Shown here piece by piece: positions 24,404 through 33,543 of a DNA stretch of 64,000 bases. This stretch comes from Pyrinomonadaceae bacterium (GTDB taxonomy: Bacteria > Acidobacteriota > Blastocatellia > Pyrinomonadales > Pyrinomonadaceae): positions 1-64,000 of the forward strand of contig JAVEDP010000034.1 of NCBI GenBank assembly GCA_030841085.1, read 5' to 3'. The position numbers and the translations under genes were made by a program. Positions within the stretch are counted from its first letter, which is position 1, and each line of letters begins with the position of its first letter. The notes under the pieces are model-generated. The model searched no databases. It had not been told where the DNA came from and saw nothing but the letters and a program-made list of their open reading frames with translations.

Positions 24404-27400
24404 ATGATTGGCGAAACCATCTCTCATTACCGGATCATCGAGAAGCTCGGCGAGGGCGGCATGGGAGTCGTGTATCTCGCTGAGGACACAACGCTCGGGC
24501 GGCGCGTCGCGATAAAGTTTCTCTCGTCGACCGCCAAAGAATATCGCGCCAGGTTCCTCCGCGAAGCGCGTGCTGTCTCGGCCCTGAACCACCCAAACAT
24601 CGCCGCTGTTTTTGATTACGGTGAAACTGATGACGGCCAGCCTTACATCGTGATGGAGTTGATCAAGGGTGAGCCGCTGAGCGACAAGCTGCTTGCCGGA
24701 TCGCTGCCTCTGCCTGAAGCCGTGCGCATTGTTTCGTTGATTGCTGAAGGCCTCGGCGAAGCGCATCACATGGGCATAGTTCACCGCGATGTTAAGCCAT
24801 CGAATGTCGTGATTACTGAACGCGGTCAGGTAAAAGTGCTGGACTTTGGCCTGGTGAAACAACTCGCCGAGCAGCACAGCCTCGGCGGCGATCCCAACCT
24901 GCCGACGCTGCCGTTCACGCGAACGCGCAGCGACGTGATCGTCGGCACGCCGATGTATCTGTCGCCCGAACAGGCCACCGGGAAAAAAGTCGATGCGCGC
25001 AGCGATCTGTTTGCTCTCGGCGTGGTGCTTTATGAATGCATCAGCGGCCGCGCGGCTTTCGGCGGCTCAAGCGTCTTCGATATCGGCGCCCAGGTTATTC
25101 ACGCTACTCCGCCGCTGCCTTCGACAATCAACAATCGCATTCCACGCGAACTCAACCGCATCACGATGAAGGCGATTGAGAAGAAAGCCGACGATCGCTA
25201 TCAATCGGCGGATGAGTTAATCGAAGATCTGAAAAAAGTTTTGCCCACGCTGCAAACAGACGGTTACCGGCAGGTGCGCGCGACAGACTCGCTATTACAA
25301 CCGCGCACTTACTCAGCGAGTGCTCTCACGACGATAGCTGAAACATTGCGCCGGCCCGGGCCATCTCGCGGTACCTTGATCCTCGCCATCCTGGCCGTAG
25401 TTGCAGCTGGCTTCCTGCTCGTTCGCTTGCTAACACCGACACTGCATAAACCGACCGCGGAAGCAGTCGCCTGGTATGAAAAGGGAACTGATGCGCTTCG
25501 TAACGGCGCTTTCTTGCAGGCCACCAAAGCCCTGGACCAGGCAGTCGCATATGATCCGAAGTTCGCGTTGGGCCATGCGCGTTTGGCGGAAGCGTGGAAT
25601 GAGATCGATTATGACGATAAGGCAAAAGACGAGATGTTGAGAGCCCAGTCGCTAGTGCCCAATCGCTCGCAACTCCCCAGAACGGAGGCACTTTACCTTG
25701 AAGGAATCAACGCCACGCTTACGCGAGACTACGAGGGTGGCATAAAAGCCTACTCAGAACTGGTGGGCCTCAATCCCAATGATGCGGGCGCCTATCTGGA
25801 CCTCGGTCGCGCTTACGAAAAGAACGACCAAATCATAGAAGCAATCAAGAACTACGTTGAAGCTGCCACCCGCGCGCCGCAGCAAGCTACCGCATTTTTG
25901 CGCGTTGGAATTCTTTATGCCCGGCAGGGCAATCAGGCGGCGGCCGCCGCAGCCTTTGATAAAGCGGAAACGACCTATCAGGCGGATGGCAATTTTGAAG
26001 GCCAGGCCGAGGTTTCGTTTCAGCGCGGGTTTCTGTTTGATAAGTTAAGCAAGTTTGCGGAAGCACGCGAGCATCTGGGGCGCGCATTGGAACTCGCGCG
26101 CACCACCAAAAACGACTATCAATATGTAAAGAGTCTGCTGAAGATGGCCGATATAAAAGAGGAGGAGGGCAACATTGACGGCGCGCGCAAAGACATCAAC
26201 GAAGCGGTGGAACGCGCGCAAGCGAAAGGCATTGCCAACCTCACTGAACAGGGAATTCTTGATCTCGGCAACAACTATTTAATTGCCAGCGAGTATGCAG
26301 AAGCGGAAAAATATTTCAAACAATCACTCGACCTGGCTCAAAAACAAAAGGACCCGCGCAACACGGCTCGCGCATTACTGACGCTGGCCAGTCTTGCGGA
26401 ACGACTCAACGATCCCGATGCAGCTTTAGGTTACCTCAATCAAGCGATTCCCTTTTATCAAAGAGGGGGATACCGTAAAGAGACGGTGCAGGCGTTTGCG
26501 CTTTTGGCGCGCGGGAAAGTTCATAAAGGTGAGTACGCTGAGGCACTGGACGGATATCAGCAAGCCCTTAAGGTTGCGCAGGAGTTAGGCGATGCGAGCC
26601 TGACGTTGACTGCGCATGATGACATTGGTCGTTTGTTTATACGACAGGGCCGCTATCCTGAAGCCATTGAACATCTGGATGAAAGTTTCAAAATTGCGAA
26701 GTCGGTGGGTAATCCAAAAAATGTCGCCTTGAGCACCACGGACCTTGCCAACGCCTTATGGAGAGTGGGACGTTACGATAATGCGCAGACAGCTTTACAT
26801 GAAGCCGTGGACTTCGTTGCGAAACCGGCTGCGCCGCCCAATATCTCCTCATCCTATTATCTTGTGCTGGCGCGCATAGCCCTTAGCCAGAACCACTGGC
26901 CGGATGCTCAGGCCAACGCTCAAAAAGCTCAGGGCCTGGCGGGCACGGTAATCCACGGGACCGCAGCCGAAGCGTCGCTTACTCTTTGCTTAACGCAGGC
27001 GCTCTCGGGAGGCGCAAAAAAAGGCCAATCAAAATGTGAACAAGCCGTCGCGACCGCGCGCCAGGCAAACGACCCTGCCGTCCTTGCCGAATCTTTACTC
27101 GCGCTCGCGACAGCCATGGGCCAGGCCGGCGATGCAGCCGGCGCAACGAGTAATGCCCTGGAAGCACAACAGATTTTTGCGCGTGCGGGCCGGCGCGATT
27201 GCGAATGGCTGGCCTGGTTAGTCGCAGCGCGTGCCAGCAAGGCGAACGGCGAGGCCGAGAAGGCCCGCGATTACGCTTCGCGAGCGCAACAAGTTTTTGC
27301 CAGCCTGCAACAACAATGGGGAAACGACTACTACAATACCTACCTAAACAGACCTGACGTCCAGTTATCTCGCAAGCAGCTCGACGAGATAGTGTCAGGA

Positions 27401-27409
27401 AAAACCTAA
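24404..27409 (+). CDS. Membrane Ser/Thr protein kinase with extracytoplasmic TPR repeats
   Basis: This is a 1,001-residue protein. The PknB-type kinase domain (about 9-280) is intact: glycine loop GEGGMGVVYLAE, Lys38 in RRVAIKFL, catalytic HRDVKPSNVV, DFG in VLDFGLV, and an activation loop ending GTPMYLSPEQATG. A single membrane helix (about 322-343, LILAILAVVAAGFLLV) follows. The remaining 650 residues form about 12-15 tetratricopeptide repeats outside the membrane, with typical A-x-x-x-Y/F-x-x-A patterns. The layout suggests a receptor that senses a protein ligand through the TPRs and phosphorylates cytoplasmic targets. Two small paralogous genes follow at once and could encode ligand, substrate or co-factor; that is inference. 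Confidence 0.92.
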   Translation: MIGETISHYRIIEKLGEGGMGVVYLAEDTTLGRRVAIKFLSSTAKEYRARFLREARAVSALNHPNIAAVFDYGETDDGQPYIVMELIKGEPLSDKLLAGSLPLPEAVRIVSLIAEGLGEAHHMGIVHRDVKPSNVVITERGQVKVLDFGLVKQLAEQHSLGGDPNLPTLPFTRTRSDVIVGTPMYLSPEQATGKKVDARSDLFALGVVLYECISGRAAFGGSSVFDIGAQVIHATPPLPSTINNRIPRELNRITMKAIEKKADDRYQSADELIEDLKKVLPTLQTDGYRQVRATDSLLQPRTYSASALTTIAETLRRPGPSRGTLILAILAVVAAGFLLVRLLTPTLHKPTAEAVAWYEKGTDALRNGAFLQATKALDQAVAYDPKFALGHARLAEAWNEIDYDDKAKDEMLRAQSLVPNRSQLPRTEALYLEGINATLTRDYEGGIKAYSELVGLNPNDAGAYLDLGRAYEKNDQIIEAIKNYVEAATRAPQQATAFLRVGILYARQGNQAAAAAAFDKAETTYQADGNFEGQAEVSFQRGFLFDKLSKFAEAREHLGRALELARTTKNDYQYVKSLLKMADIKEEEGNIDGARKDINEAVERAQAKGIANLTEQGILDLGNNYLIASEYAEAEKYFKQSLDLAQKQKDPRNTARALLTLASLAERLNDPDAALGYLNQAIPFYQRGGYRKETVQAFALLARGKVHKGEYAEALDGYQQALKVAQELGDASLTLTAHDDIGRLFIRQGRYPEAIEHLDESFKIAKSVGNPKNVALSTTDLANALWRVGRYDNAQTALHEAVDFVAKPAAPPNISSSYYLVLARIALSQNHWPDAQANAQKAQGLAGTVIHGTAAEASLTLCLTQALSGGAKKGQSKCEQAVATARQANDPAVLAESLLALATAMGQAGDAAGATSNALEAQQIFARAGRRDCEWLAWLVAARASKANGEAEKARDYASRAQQVFASLQQQWGNDYYNTYLNRPDVQLSRKQLDEIVSGKT

Positions 27410-27439
27410 TCCCAACCCAAGCGAAAAAGGAGAACTCAC

Positions 27440-27649
27440 ATGGCCAACGGCGCCGACATCATCATCAAGGCCGACTCTGTCGATATTGATTACGACGAAA
27501 CGTTTTACCCACGCGATTTGAACGATCACAAAAAGCACAAGAATCAAAATAAGAAAGTGACGCGAGTGCTTATCACTGGAGACATAACGTTTGATAGCGG
27601 GGAGCATCCCAACGGTTTGCACTGCGAGATTACGGCTTTCTGCAAATAG
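27440..27649 (+). CDS. Small protein, MANGADIII family (copy 1)
   Basis: This 69-residue protein begins MANGADIIIKADSVDIDYDE, followed by a Lys/His/Asn-rich loop (about 28-40) and a short beta-rich end (TRVLITGDITF). There is no signal peptide or membrane segment. The ribosome site AAGGAG is 8 nt before the ATG. It lies 30 bp after the TPR-kinase gene and has a clear paralogue 153 bp downstream. The common core is ADIII-K-x-x-SVDI-x-YD. I do not recognise the family. The conserved start, good ribosome sites and duplication argue that both genes are real. Confidence 0.65.
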   Translation: MANGADIIIKADSVDIDYDETFYPRDLNDHKKHKNQNKKVTRVLITGDITFDSGEHPNGLHCEITAFCK

Positions 27650-27802
27650 AAATATCGGCAGTGCTTTTGAACATTAGGAGGCCGTCGGATATCGGCGTAG
27701 TCTGTCCGTGCTGGTTCAGGCCGCAAGCAAGGAACCAAACGCAGTCGCCGCCAGACGGTCTTGCCCAGCAACACTCAACTCACATCCTAAGGAGACACTC
27801 AA

Positions 27803-28051
27803 ATGGCAAACGGTGCCGACATCATCATCAAAGGCAGTTCGGTGGATATTGAGTACGACGACGAAAAGTATCCTAAGGAACCTGGCAAACCCCACAATCA
27901 CAAAGCCAGTGGCCACACCATAACCAAGGTAACGGTTGAGGATGAAAACAACACTGTGCAGTATGACAGCAGTATTCATTCGGCAGACCCGTCGCTCTGG
28001 ACAATCCATATCTACTGCACCGAACCGACCAGGCCCGCCACTAAGAACTGA
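27803..28051 (+). CDS. Small protein, MANGADIII family (copy 2)
   Basis: This is an 82-residue paralogue of the previous gene: it starts MANGADIIIKGSSVDIEYDD, has a Pro/His/Lys loop (about 24-37), then alternating beta strands (TITKVTVEDE, NTVQYDSS, SLWTIHIYCTE). The ribosome site AAGGAG is 8 nt upstream. Conservation is strong over the first 20 residues and weaker afterward, but both copies end in a beta strand with a late cysteine (EITAFCK, HIYCTE). A small all-beta fold is plausible. The function is unknown. Linkage to the upstream kinase is the only contextual clue. Confidence 0.65.
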   Translation: MANGADIIIKGSSVDIEYDDEKYPKEPGKPHNHKASGHTITKVTVEDENNTVQYDSSIHSADPSLWTIHIYCTEPTRPATKN

Positions 28052-28173
28052 CTTGGCCGGAGCAGTAAGTTGAATTGGTCCGCCACACCTGGCGCGCCAA
28101 GTCTTTATCTGGAATGAGGGAAGTCGCCGTCTGGTTCTGCAGCGGCGACGTGGCATTGTTGTGCAAGTAAGAC

Positions 28174-28449
28174 TTAGGGTCGTCCTCTGCTTATGAGCGC
28201 AATTATGGCCACGAACAAGGCAGAGCCGATGATGGACCAGATGATCGGAAAACTGGTCGTGCCGATTTGTACGGAAAACAGCTCCGGCAAACCAAGGCTG
28301 CGCGCGAGCCACATTCCCAGCAACGCGCCGATAAACCCCAGCGCGATTGAAACCAAACAACCGCCGCGCGAAAACCCGGTTATCGCCTGGCCCAGCGCGC
28401 CGCAAAGTCCGGCGATGATTAGCAACACGATCAGATCGATTAGAGTCAT
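28174..28449 (-). CDS. GlsB/YeaQ/YmgE-family (transglycosylase-associated) membrane protein
   Basis: This 91-residue protein has three hydrophobic helices and the glycine-rich pattern of the family: LCGALGQAITGFSRGG near residue 15-30, then SIALGFIGALLGMWLA, and a last helix WSIIGSALFVAIIALI. The family is widespread, often stress-induced, and of unclear function despite its name. It lies 26 bp after the amidohydrolase gene on the same strand, so it is probably co-transcribed with it. Confidence 0.88.
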   Translation of the reverse strand: MTLIDLIVLLIIAGLCGALGQAITGFSRGGCLVSIALGFIGALLGMWLARSLGLPELFSVQIGTTSFPIIWSIIGSALFVAIIALISRGRP

Positions 28450-28475
28450 TGAACTCTCCTTTTACAGCTCATGCT

Positions 28476-29792
28476 TTAATGCCCAATATCGTTACGAAAG
28501 ATCTGGCCGCCCTTCATTACGAAACGGACGCGTTCAAGTTCAGTAATGTCGCGCAAAGGATCACCCCAGACAGCAATGATGTCGGCAAATTGTCCCGGCT
28601 CAACTGCGCCAAAGTCGGCCGAATGCTCCAGCAGATCGGCGGAGTTAATAGTCGCCGACTGAATCGCCTGCATTGGCGTCATTCCGTAGCGCACCATATA
28701 GGCAAACTCGTTCGCTTGATTTTCAGTCCAGGCATAACCGCCCGCATCCGTGCCGTAGGCGATCTTCACTCCTTTGCGAAGCGCGACGCCGAAAGCTTTT
28801 GCTTCGAGATCGCGCATCGAAAGCCAAATGGGTGCGCCCGCGGCTGCCCGTCCTTCGGCGACATAAACGCCGACGTAGATTGTCGGGCACCAGTAAGTTC
28901 CCTGGCGCACCATTCGATCCATCAGGCCTTCGTCAAGTCCATATCCATGTTCAATCGAATCCACACCCGCCGTTAGCGAAGCGTCGATTCCGTCCCACCC
29001 CATCGCGTGCGCGGCAACTCGACGTCCCAGGCGATGCGCTTCATCAACCATGGCCTTCATCTCTTCGGCAGTGAAGTTGACCCATGAATGAAGCGCGCCG
29101 TCCTTTATGTAGTAACGGCGGTCTGCGTAAAACTTTATCCAGTCGGCGCCATACTTGACCTGCTCGCGAACCGCGCGGCGAATGTTGTCCGCGCCGTCAA
29201 CAATCTGCACCCCTTCCGGCATTTTCAATTCCCACGAGTAGCCGAGCAACGGATACATCCCCGTCGCCGAGAAAGCGCGCGTGGATACGAACATTCTGGG
29301 ACCAGGAATGACGCCGCGGTTGATGGCTGTCTTAACGTCAACGTCGGCATACATCGCACCCTCGGTTTCTAAATCGCGCATTACCGTGAAACCATTCATC
29401 AAGCCGGTGCGGGCGGCGACGGTCGCGCGAATGGTGCGATACGGAATGGATTCCTTCAGAAGTTGTTCATCGTAATCGGCGGCAGTGATGTCGCCTTGCA
29501 AGAGGATGTGGGTGTGGCAGTCGGCCAGGCCCGGCAAAACGGTGGAGCGGGAAAGATCTATCATCCGTACATTTGCCGGCGCGGATTTTTGAACCTCGGC
29601 GAATGGGCCGACCGCCTTAATCCGTTCGCCAGCCACCAGTATCCCTTGATTTTCAAGGACGCGTCCCGCGCGCGCATCAATCAGGCGCCCAGCCTTGATG
29701 AGAACGATTGTTTCAGGCGTTCGCACCTGCGCAATGGCGATTTTTGAAACGACGGAGAAAATAAGGACCAGCGTGATCAGCAGTTTTTTCAT
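28476..29792 (-). CDS. Exported amidohydrolase (imidazolonepropionase-like)
   Basis: This is a 438-residue protein with a signal peptide (about 1-22). It has the metal-dependent amidohydrolase fold: an N-terminal beta sandwich, the metal motif GLADCHTHILLQ (HxH), a probable carboxylated Lys region (ADWIKFYADRRY), metal His in RRVAAHAMG, a further His in SIEHGYGLD, and the catalytic Asp in YGTDAGGY. A C-terminal sandwich segment, AVEPGQFADIIAVWGDP, is typical of cytosine-deaminase and imidazolonepropionase relatives, many of them secreted dipeptidases or prolidases. The substrate is unknown. Confidence 0.9.
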   Translation of the reverse strand: MKKLLITLVLIFSVVSKIAIAQVRTPETIVLIKAGRLIDARAGRVLENQGILVAGERIKAVGPFAEVQKSAPANVRMIDLSRSTVLPGLADCHTHILLQGDITAADYDEQLLKESIPYRTIRATVAARTGLMNGFTVMRDLETEGAMYADVDVKTAINRGVIPGPRMFVSTRAFSATGMYPLLGYSWELKMPEGVQIVDGADNIRRAVREQVKYGADWIKFYADRRYYIKDGALHSWVNFTAEEMKAMVDEAHRLGRRVAAHAMGWDGIDASLTAGVDSIEHGYGLDEGLMDRMVRQGTYWCPTIYVGVYVAEGRAAAGAPIWLSMRDLEAKAFGVALRKGVKIAYGTDAGGYAWTENQANEFAYMVRYGMTPMQAIQSATINSADLLEHSADFGAVEPGQFADIIAVWGDPLRDITELERVRFVMKGGQIFRNDIGH

Positions 29793-29829
29793 GATTGTGT
29801 TCCGTTAGGACATGCAAATTAGGAAAGCG

Positions 29830-29900
29830 GCAATGCGTGTGTGGCATAGACTTCAGTCTGTGTCTTCGTTAGCAGCCACAGACTGAAGTCTGTTTCACTC
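29830..29900. repeat. Palindromic repeat with 'acttcagtctgt' word
   Basis: The arms tagacttcagtctgtg and cacagactgaagtctg form an inverted pair, each arm containing cagacttcagtctg. The same word is found at 51532-51592. Confidence 0.85.
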
Positions 29901-29914
29901 AAAAGAACTACCCT

Positions 29915-31486
29915 TCAAAATCCTTTCTTCTTCAGCCACTCTCGCACAACTTCCGCCTGGCCGCGTTTGTTCGCATCCACTTCGTAATTCAGCTGCCGCA
30001 TTTCTTCAGTCGAAATAGCGTGCGCTAGTTTAGCCAGCACCTCGCGCAATTGGGCAACGCGCGCGAGCGCATCCTGACGAAAAAGATAAACTGCTTCGTA
30101 AGGCGGAAAGTAATGCCGGTCGTCTTCGAGCTGAAACAAATCGAGCGCGGCAATTCTTCCTTCAGTCGAATTACCGGCAATCAGATCGATCTGCCCGGAT
30201 GAAAGCGCAATGTAGGTCAACGAAAGGTCCATCTCGCGCGGCTGCTCGGCAAACTTCAATCCATAAGCTTTCGAAAAACCAGGATAGCCGTCCGCACGCG
30301 ACATGAAGTCCTGCCCGAAGCCTGCGCGCCAATTACGTGCGTACGGCGCGGCCTCAGAAATGGTTTTCAATTTGAGCCGTCTCGCCTCGGCGCCACGAAT
30401 CAGAATCGCAAAAGTGTTTTCAAATCCGAGCGGTTCGCTGACCGCGACACCGAATTTTTGCGCGTACTCAGTTTTGACTTGTTCGTAAACGGCGCGCGGA
30501 TCGGTGATCGGCTGATGATGAAGAATCGCGGTGTACGAAGTGCCGGTATATTCCGGATAAAGATCGAGGCGTCCTGCCAGCATCGCGTCGTGCGGAAGGT
30601 TTCCGCCAAGTTCATACTTGCGTTCAACTGTCACGCCGCGTGCTTCTAACATCTGCGCCACGATTTCGGCGAGGATCGTAGATTCAGTGAAATCTTTTGA
30701 GCCGACAACGACGCGAGCGGCTTGCGGCTGAGAACTGCTCGAGCGCGGTTCGCGCGAACCGATATAGATTCCAGTCATCACGGCAGCGAGGATCGCAGCC
30801 GTTGCGGCGATCATAAACTTCTTCCTGGCCGAGCTTGTGCCGGCTCTTCGCTTGTGGGCGACTGAGAAATAGCGCTCGAGCAGACCCAACCCAAAGTCTG
30901 CAATCAAAGCCATCAGCGCCGCCGGCACGGCGCCGGCGAGCAGCAGATGATTGTCGTATTGTCGCAACCCGCGAAAGATATAGACACCCAGGCCCCCGGC
31001 GCCGACCGCGGCGGCAATGGTCGCCACGCCAATCGCGATCACGAGCGCCACACGAACGCCCGTGATGATCACCGGCATTGCTAACGGCAGTTCTACTTGC
31101 CAAAGAATCTGGCGGCTGGTCATGCCCATCGCGACGGCAGCTTCACGCACGTTTGGATCGACGCCGACTATACCCGTGACCGTGTTGCGAATTATTGGCA
31201 ACAGCGCGTAAACGACCAGCGCCACGATTGCGGTGCGCGCGCCGATGCCGCCAATGAACGGCAGCGGAATCAGAAAACCAAATAGGGCCAGACTGGGAAT
31301 CGTTTGCATAATGTTGGCGATGCCCAGCACTGGTCCACGCAACGATTTTTTGCGCGTCAGCAAAATCCCTGTGGGAATGCCAATCGCGACCGCGACGAAG
31401 GTCGAGATCACGACCAGCGACAAATGTTGCCGCAGAAGCGTTGCTAGTTCCGGCCAGTTTTGTTTTAGAAAACTGAGGAAACTCAC
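29915..31486 (-). CDS. Osmoprotectant ABC transporter permease fused to substrate-binding domain
   Basis: This is a 523-residue fusion. Residues about 1-215 are a permease of the OpuC/ProW type, with about five membrane helices and the ATPase-contact loop EAAVAMGMTSRQILWQVELP. One more helix (about 225-243) anchors a periplasmic binding domain of the glycine-betaine/choline OpuAC type (about 260-523), which begins VVVGSKDFTESTILAEIVAQ. The ligand is probably a quaternary amine, although aromatic cage residues cannot be placed without alignment. The gene overlaps the ATPase gene by 4 bp (ATGA), giving a two-gene transporter operon. Confidence 0.9.
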   Translation of the reverse strand: MSFLSFLKQNWPELATLLRQHLSLVVISTFVAVAIGIPTGILLTRKKSLRGPVLGIANIMQTIPSLALFGFLIPLPFIGGIGARTAIVALVVYALLPIIRNTVTGIVGVDPNVREAAVAMGMTSRQILWQVELPLAMPVIITGVRVALVIAIGVATIAAAVGAGGLGVYIFRGLRQYDNHLLLAGAVPAALMALIADFGLGLLERYFSVAHKRRAGTSSARKKFMIAATAAILAAVMTGIYIGSREPRSSSSQPQAARVVVGSKDFTESTILAEIVAQMLEARGVTVERKYELGGNLPHDAMLAGRLDLYPEYTGTSYTAILHHQPITDPRAVYEQVKTEYAQKFGVAVSEPLGFENTFAILIRGAEARRLKLKTISEAAPYARNWRAGFGQDFMSRADGYPGFSKAYGLKFAEQPREMDLSLTYIALSSGQIDLIAGNSTEGRIAALDLFQLEDDRHYFPPYEAVYLFRQDALARVAQLREVLAKLAHAISTEEMRQLNYEVDANKRGQAEVVREWLKKKGF

Positions 31487-32265
31487 GTCCCCTTCTCCTG
31501 AACGAGACCGGCGGAAACTTGCAGAGTTGCCAGGTATGCCAGCGCTCGTTCGTTATTAGATTTCAGAAAATTCTCAGGCGTTTCCAGCAGCAGCAACTTT
31601 CCAGCGTGCATTAAGCCGATGCGCGAACCAAGCATCAAAGCCTCGCGCACGTCGTGTGTCACAAACACCGCGGTCTTATTCAGAGTTTTGCTGAGCATCG
31701 CGAACTCGCGCTGCAGACTCGCGCGAGTCAATGGATCGAGCGCGCCAAAAGGCTCGTCAAGCAAAAGCAAAGGGGGATCAGCCGCAAGCGCGCGAGCGAC
31801 GCCGATGCGCTGACGTTGTCCGCCGGATAATTCTGCCGGGTAACGATCGGCGAAATCACGCGGTTCGAGTCCAACCACTGACAACAGTTCGTCGACGCGA
31901 GTTTTGATGCGCGCTTGCTCCCAGCCTTCAAGCGCGGGGACGAGCGCGACATTTTTGGCGATGCTGAAATGGGGAAAGAGACCGCCTTCCTGAATCACGT
32001 AGCCGGTGCGGCGGCGCAAACGGATCGGATCCCAGACGGTAGTGGGTTTTCCTTCTACCAAAACCTCGCCTGCGTCAGGCAGCAACAGCCGGTTGATTAG
32101 TTTTAGTGTGGTTGTTTTCCCGCAGCCGGATTCACCAAGCAGCACCAGCGTTTCGCCGGACGCGACCGAGAAAGTGAGATGAGAAATGATCGGCGCGGCC
32201 GCAGAGGGATGAGAAAAACTAACGTCGCGAAACTCAACCAGGGGCTTGTCGGAAGCTTCAGACAT
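31483..32265 (-). CDS. Osmoprotectant ABC transporter ATP-binding protein
   Basis: This is a 260-residue ATPase with intact Walker A (LLGESGCGKTTTLKLINR), Q-loop (YVIQEGGLFPHFSI), signature (LSGGQRQRIGVARALAA), Walker B (PPLLLLDEPFGALDPLTR) and switch histidine (FVTHDVREAL). It belongs to the quaternary-amine-type (OpuCA/ProV) branch but lacks their C-terminal CBS pair, so osmotic sensing by CBS domains is absent. It overlaps the permease-binding fusion gene. Confidence 0.92.
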   Translation of the reverse strand: MSEASDKPLVEFRDVSFSHPSAAAPIISHLTFSVASGETLVLLGESGCGKTTTLKLINRLLLPDAGEVLVEGKPTTVWDPIRLRRRTGYVIQEGGLFPHFSIAKNVALVPALEGWEQARIKTRVDELLSVVGLEPRDFADRYPAELSGGQRQRIGVARALAADPPLLLLDEPFGALDPLTRASLQREFAMLSKTLNKTAVFVTHDVREALMLGSRIGLMHAGKLLLLETPENFLKSNNERALAYLATLQVSAGLVQEKGT

Positions 32266-32279
32266 TTTTTCGGAGAACA

Positions 32280-32386
32280 GGGATCAAAGACAGGATTTAC
32301 AGGATGAACAGGATTACGGGAACCACATTAAGAGTGTCCTTATTTCTGATCTTGTCAATCATGTAAATCCTGTCCAAACACATATT
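32280..32386. repeat. Inverted 'acaggatttacagga' intergenic repeat
   Basis: The left arm, around 32292-32316, reads acaggatttacaggatgaac. The right arm ends atcatgtaaatcctgtcc near 32386. Together they form an imperfect hairpin between two genes of the same direction. The wording is common in intergenic repeats of several phyla. Confidence 0.75.
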
Positions 32387-33388
32387 TCAAACCGCCAATA
32401 GTAGATTGCTACTGAACTGTTGCTTCTGATCCTGCCAGGTTTGAGCGCGAGTGAAACCGGTTTGTGCCGCTAGTTTGCCAATGTCCTCGAGATCGTATTT
32501 GTAAGAGTTCTCGGTATGAATTTGTTCGCCCTCGCCAAACTGCACCTGCAGGTCGAGCTTGCGAATGCTTACGGTTTGTTCGCAACAACTTTCAATATAG
32601 ATCTCAACTCGTCCCGCCTCTTCGTTGTAAACCGCGCGATGCGCAAAGGCGCGCAGATCAAAGTTGCCGCCTAGCTCGCGGTTGATGCGCGCCAGTACAT
32701 TTAGATTGAAAGCGGCAGTCACACCCAGCGCGTCATTGTAAGCGGCTTCCAGGACGGCCTTGTCCTTTTTTAAGTCCGCGCCCAACAGAAGCGCGTCGCC
32801 TTCGTTCAGTACCAGCCGCAACGCGCGCAAAAACTTTAAAGCTTCATCGACATCGAAGTTGCTAATGTTCGAGCCGAGAAATAACGCCAGCGTGTGTGTT
32901 CGCTGTTCGTTAGCCAACTCGGCCAGCGCCGCAAAATAATCGGCCGCATAGGCTTCGATGTTCAGACGCGGATAGGATTGCAGCAGGATGCGCGAACTGT
33001 TTTCCAGAGCCGTAGCCGAAATATCCACCGGCATGAAGAGCAACTCAGCTTGTTTTCTCAGCAGCGCCTCGATTAGCAAACGTGTCTTCGATGCGCTGCC
33101 GCTGCCCATTTCGATCAAAGTCGTTGGGCCGGCAACCGTGGACACTATTTCGTCGGCGTAACGCTGAAGTATCTCGTTCTCAGCGCGCGTCAGGTAATAC
33201 TCGGGCAGCAGACAGATCGCTTCGAAAAGTTGGGAACCAAGTTCGTCGTAAAAATACTTGGGCAGAAACCGCTTGGGTTGAGTTGTAAGTCCGCGTCGCA
33301 CGTCTTCCGCGAGACCGGCTAGCGGATCGCGCTTGACGAGGTTGTGGATGAACAACTTCTCTTCCTGCACTTGAGGTGTTTGTGCCAT
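32387..33388 (-). CDS. egtD: L-histidine N-alpha-methyltransferase (ergothioneine pathway)
   Basis: EgtD makes hercynine from histidine and three S-adenosylmethionine, the first step to the thiol antioxidant ergothioneine. The 333-residue form from the ATG at 33388 matches EgtD length; an upstream ATG at 33466 would add 26 residues. Diagnostic blocks: GLTTQPKRFLPKYFYDELGS then QLFEAICLLPEYYLTRAENE, the cofactor motif LIEMGSGSASKTRLLIEALL, FLGSNISNFD, and the late histidine-binding EIYIESC region. The partner egtB is not in the window; the final sulfur steps must be encoded elsewhere, if present. Confidence 0.9.
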   Translation of the reverse strand: MAQTPQVQEEKLFIHNLVKRDPLAGLAEDVRRGLTTQPKRFLPKYFYDELGSQLFEAICLLPEYYLTRAENEILQRYADEIVSTVAGPTTLIEMGSGSASKTRLLIEALLRKQAELLFMPVDISATALENSSRILLQSYPRLNIEAYAADYFAALAELANEQRTHTLALFLGSNISNFDVDEALKFLRALRLVLNEGDALLLGADLKKDKAVLEAAYNDALGVTAAFNLNVLARINRELGGNFDLRAFAHRAVYNEEAGRVEIYIESCCEQTVSIRKLDLQVQFGEGEQIHTENSYKYDLEDIGKLAAQTGFTRAQTWQDQKQQFSSNLLLAV

Positions 33389-33543
33389 CGACTCGCCGGT
33401 TTCCTCGACGCTGCGGTTAGATCCGTTCAATAACCTCGGTGGTGGGCAAGCATGATAGCCGATCATTCGCGATTATCAATAACTTAGGCCGCGCCGAGGT
33501 CGCTTGACCGGTGGCTTGTTGCTCCGGCAAGATCCGTAGCGTT

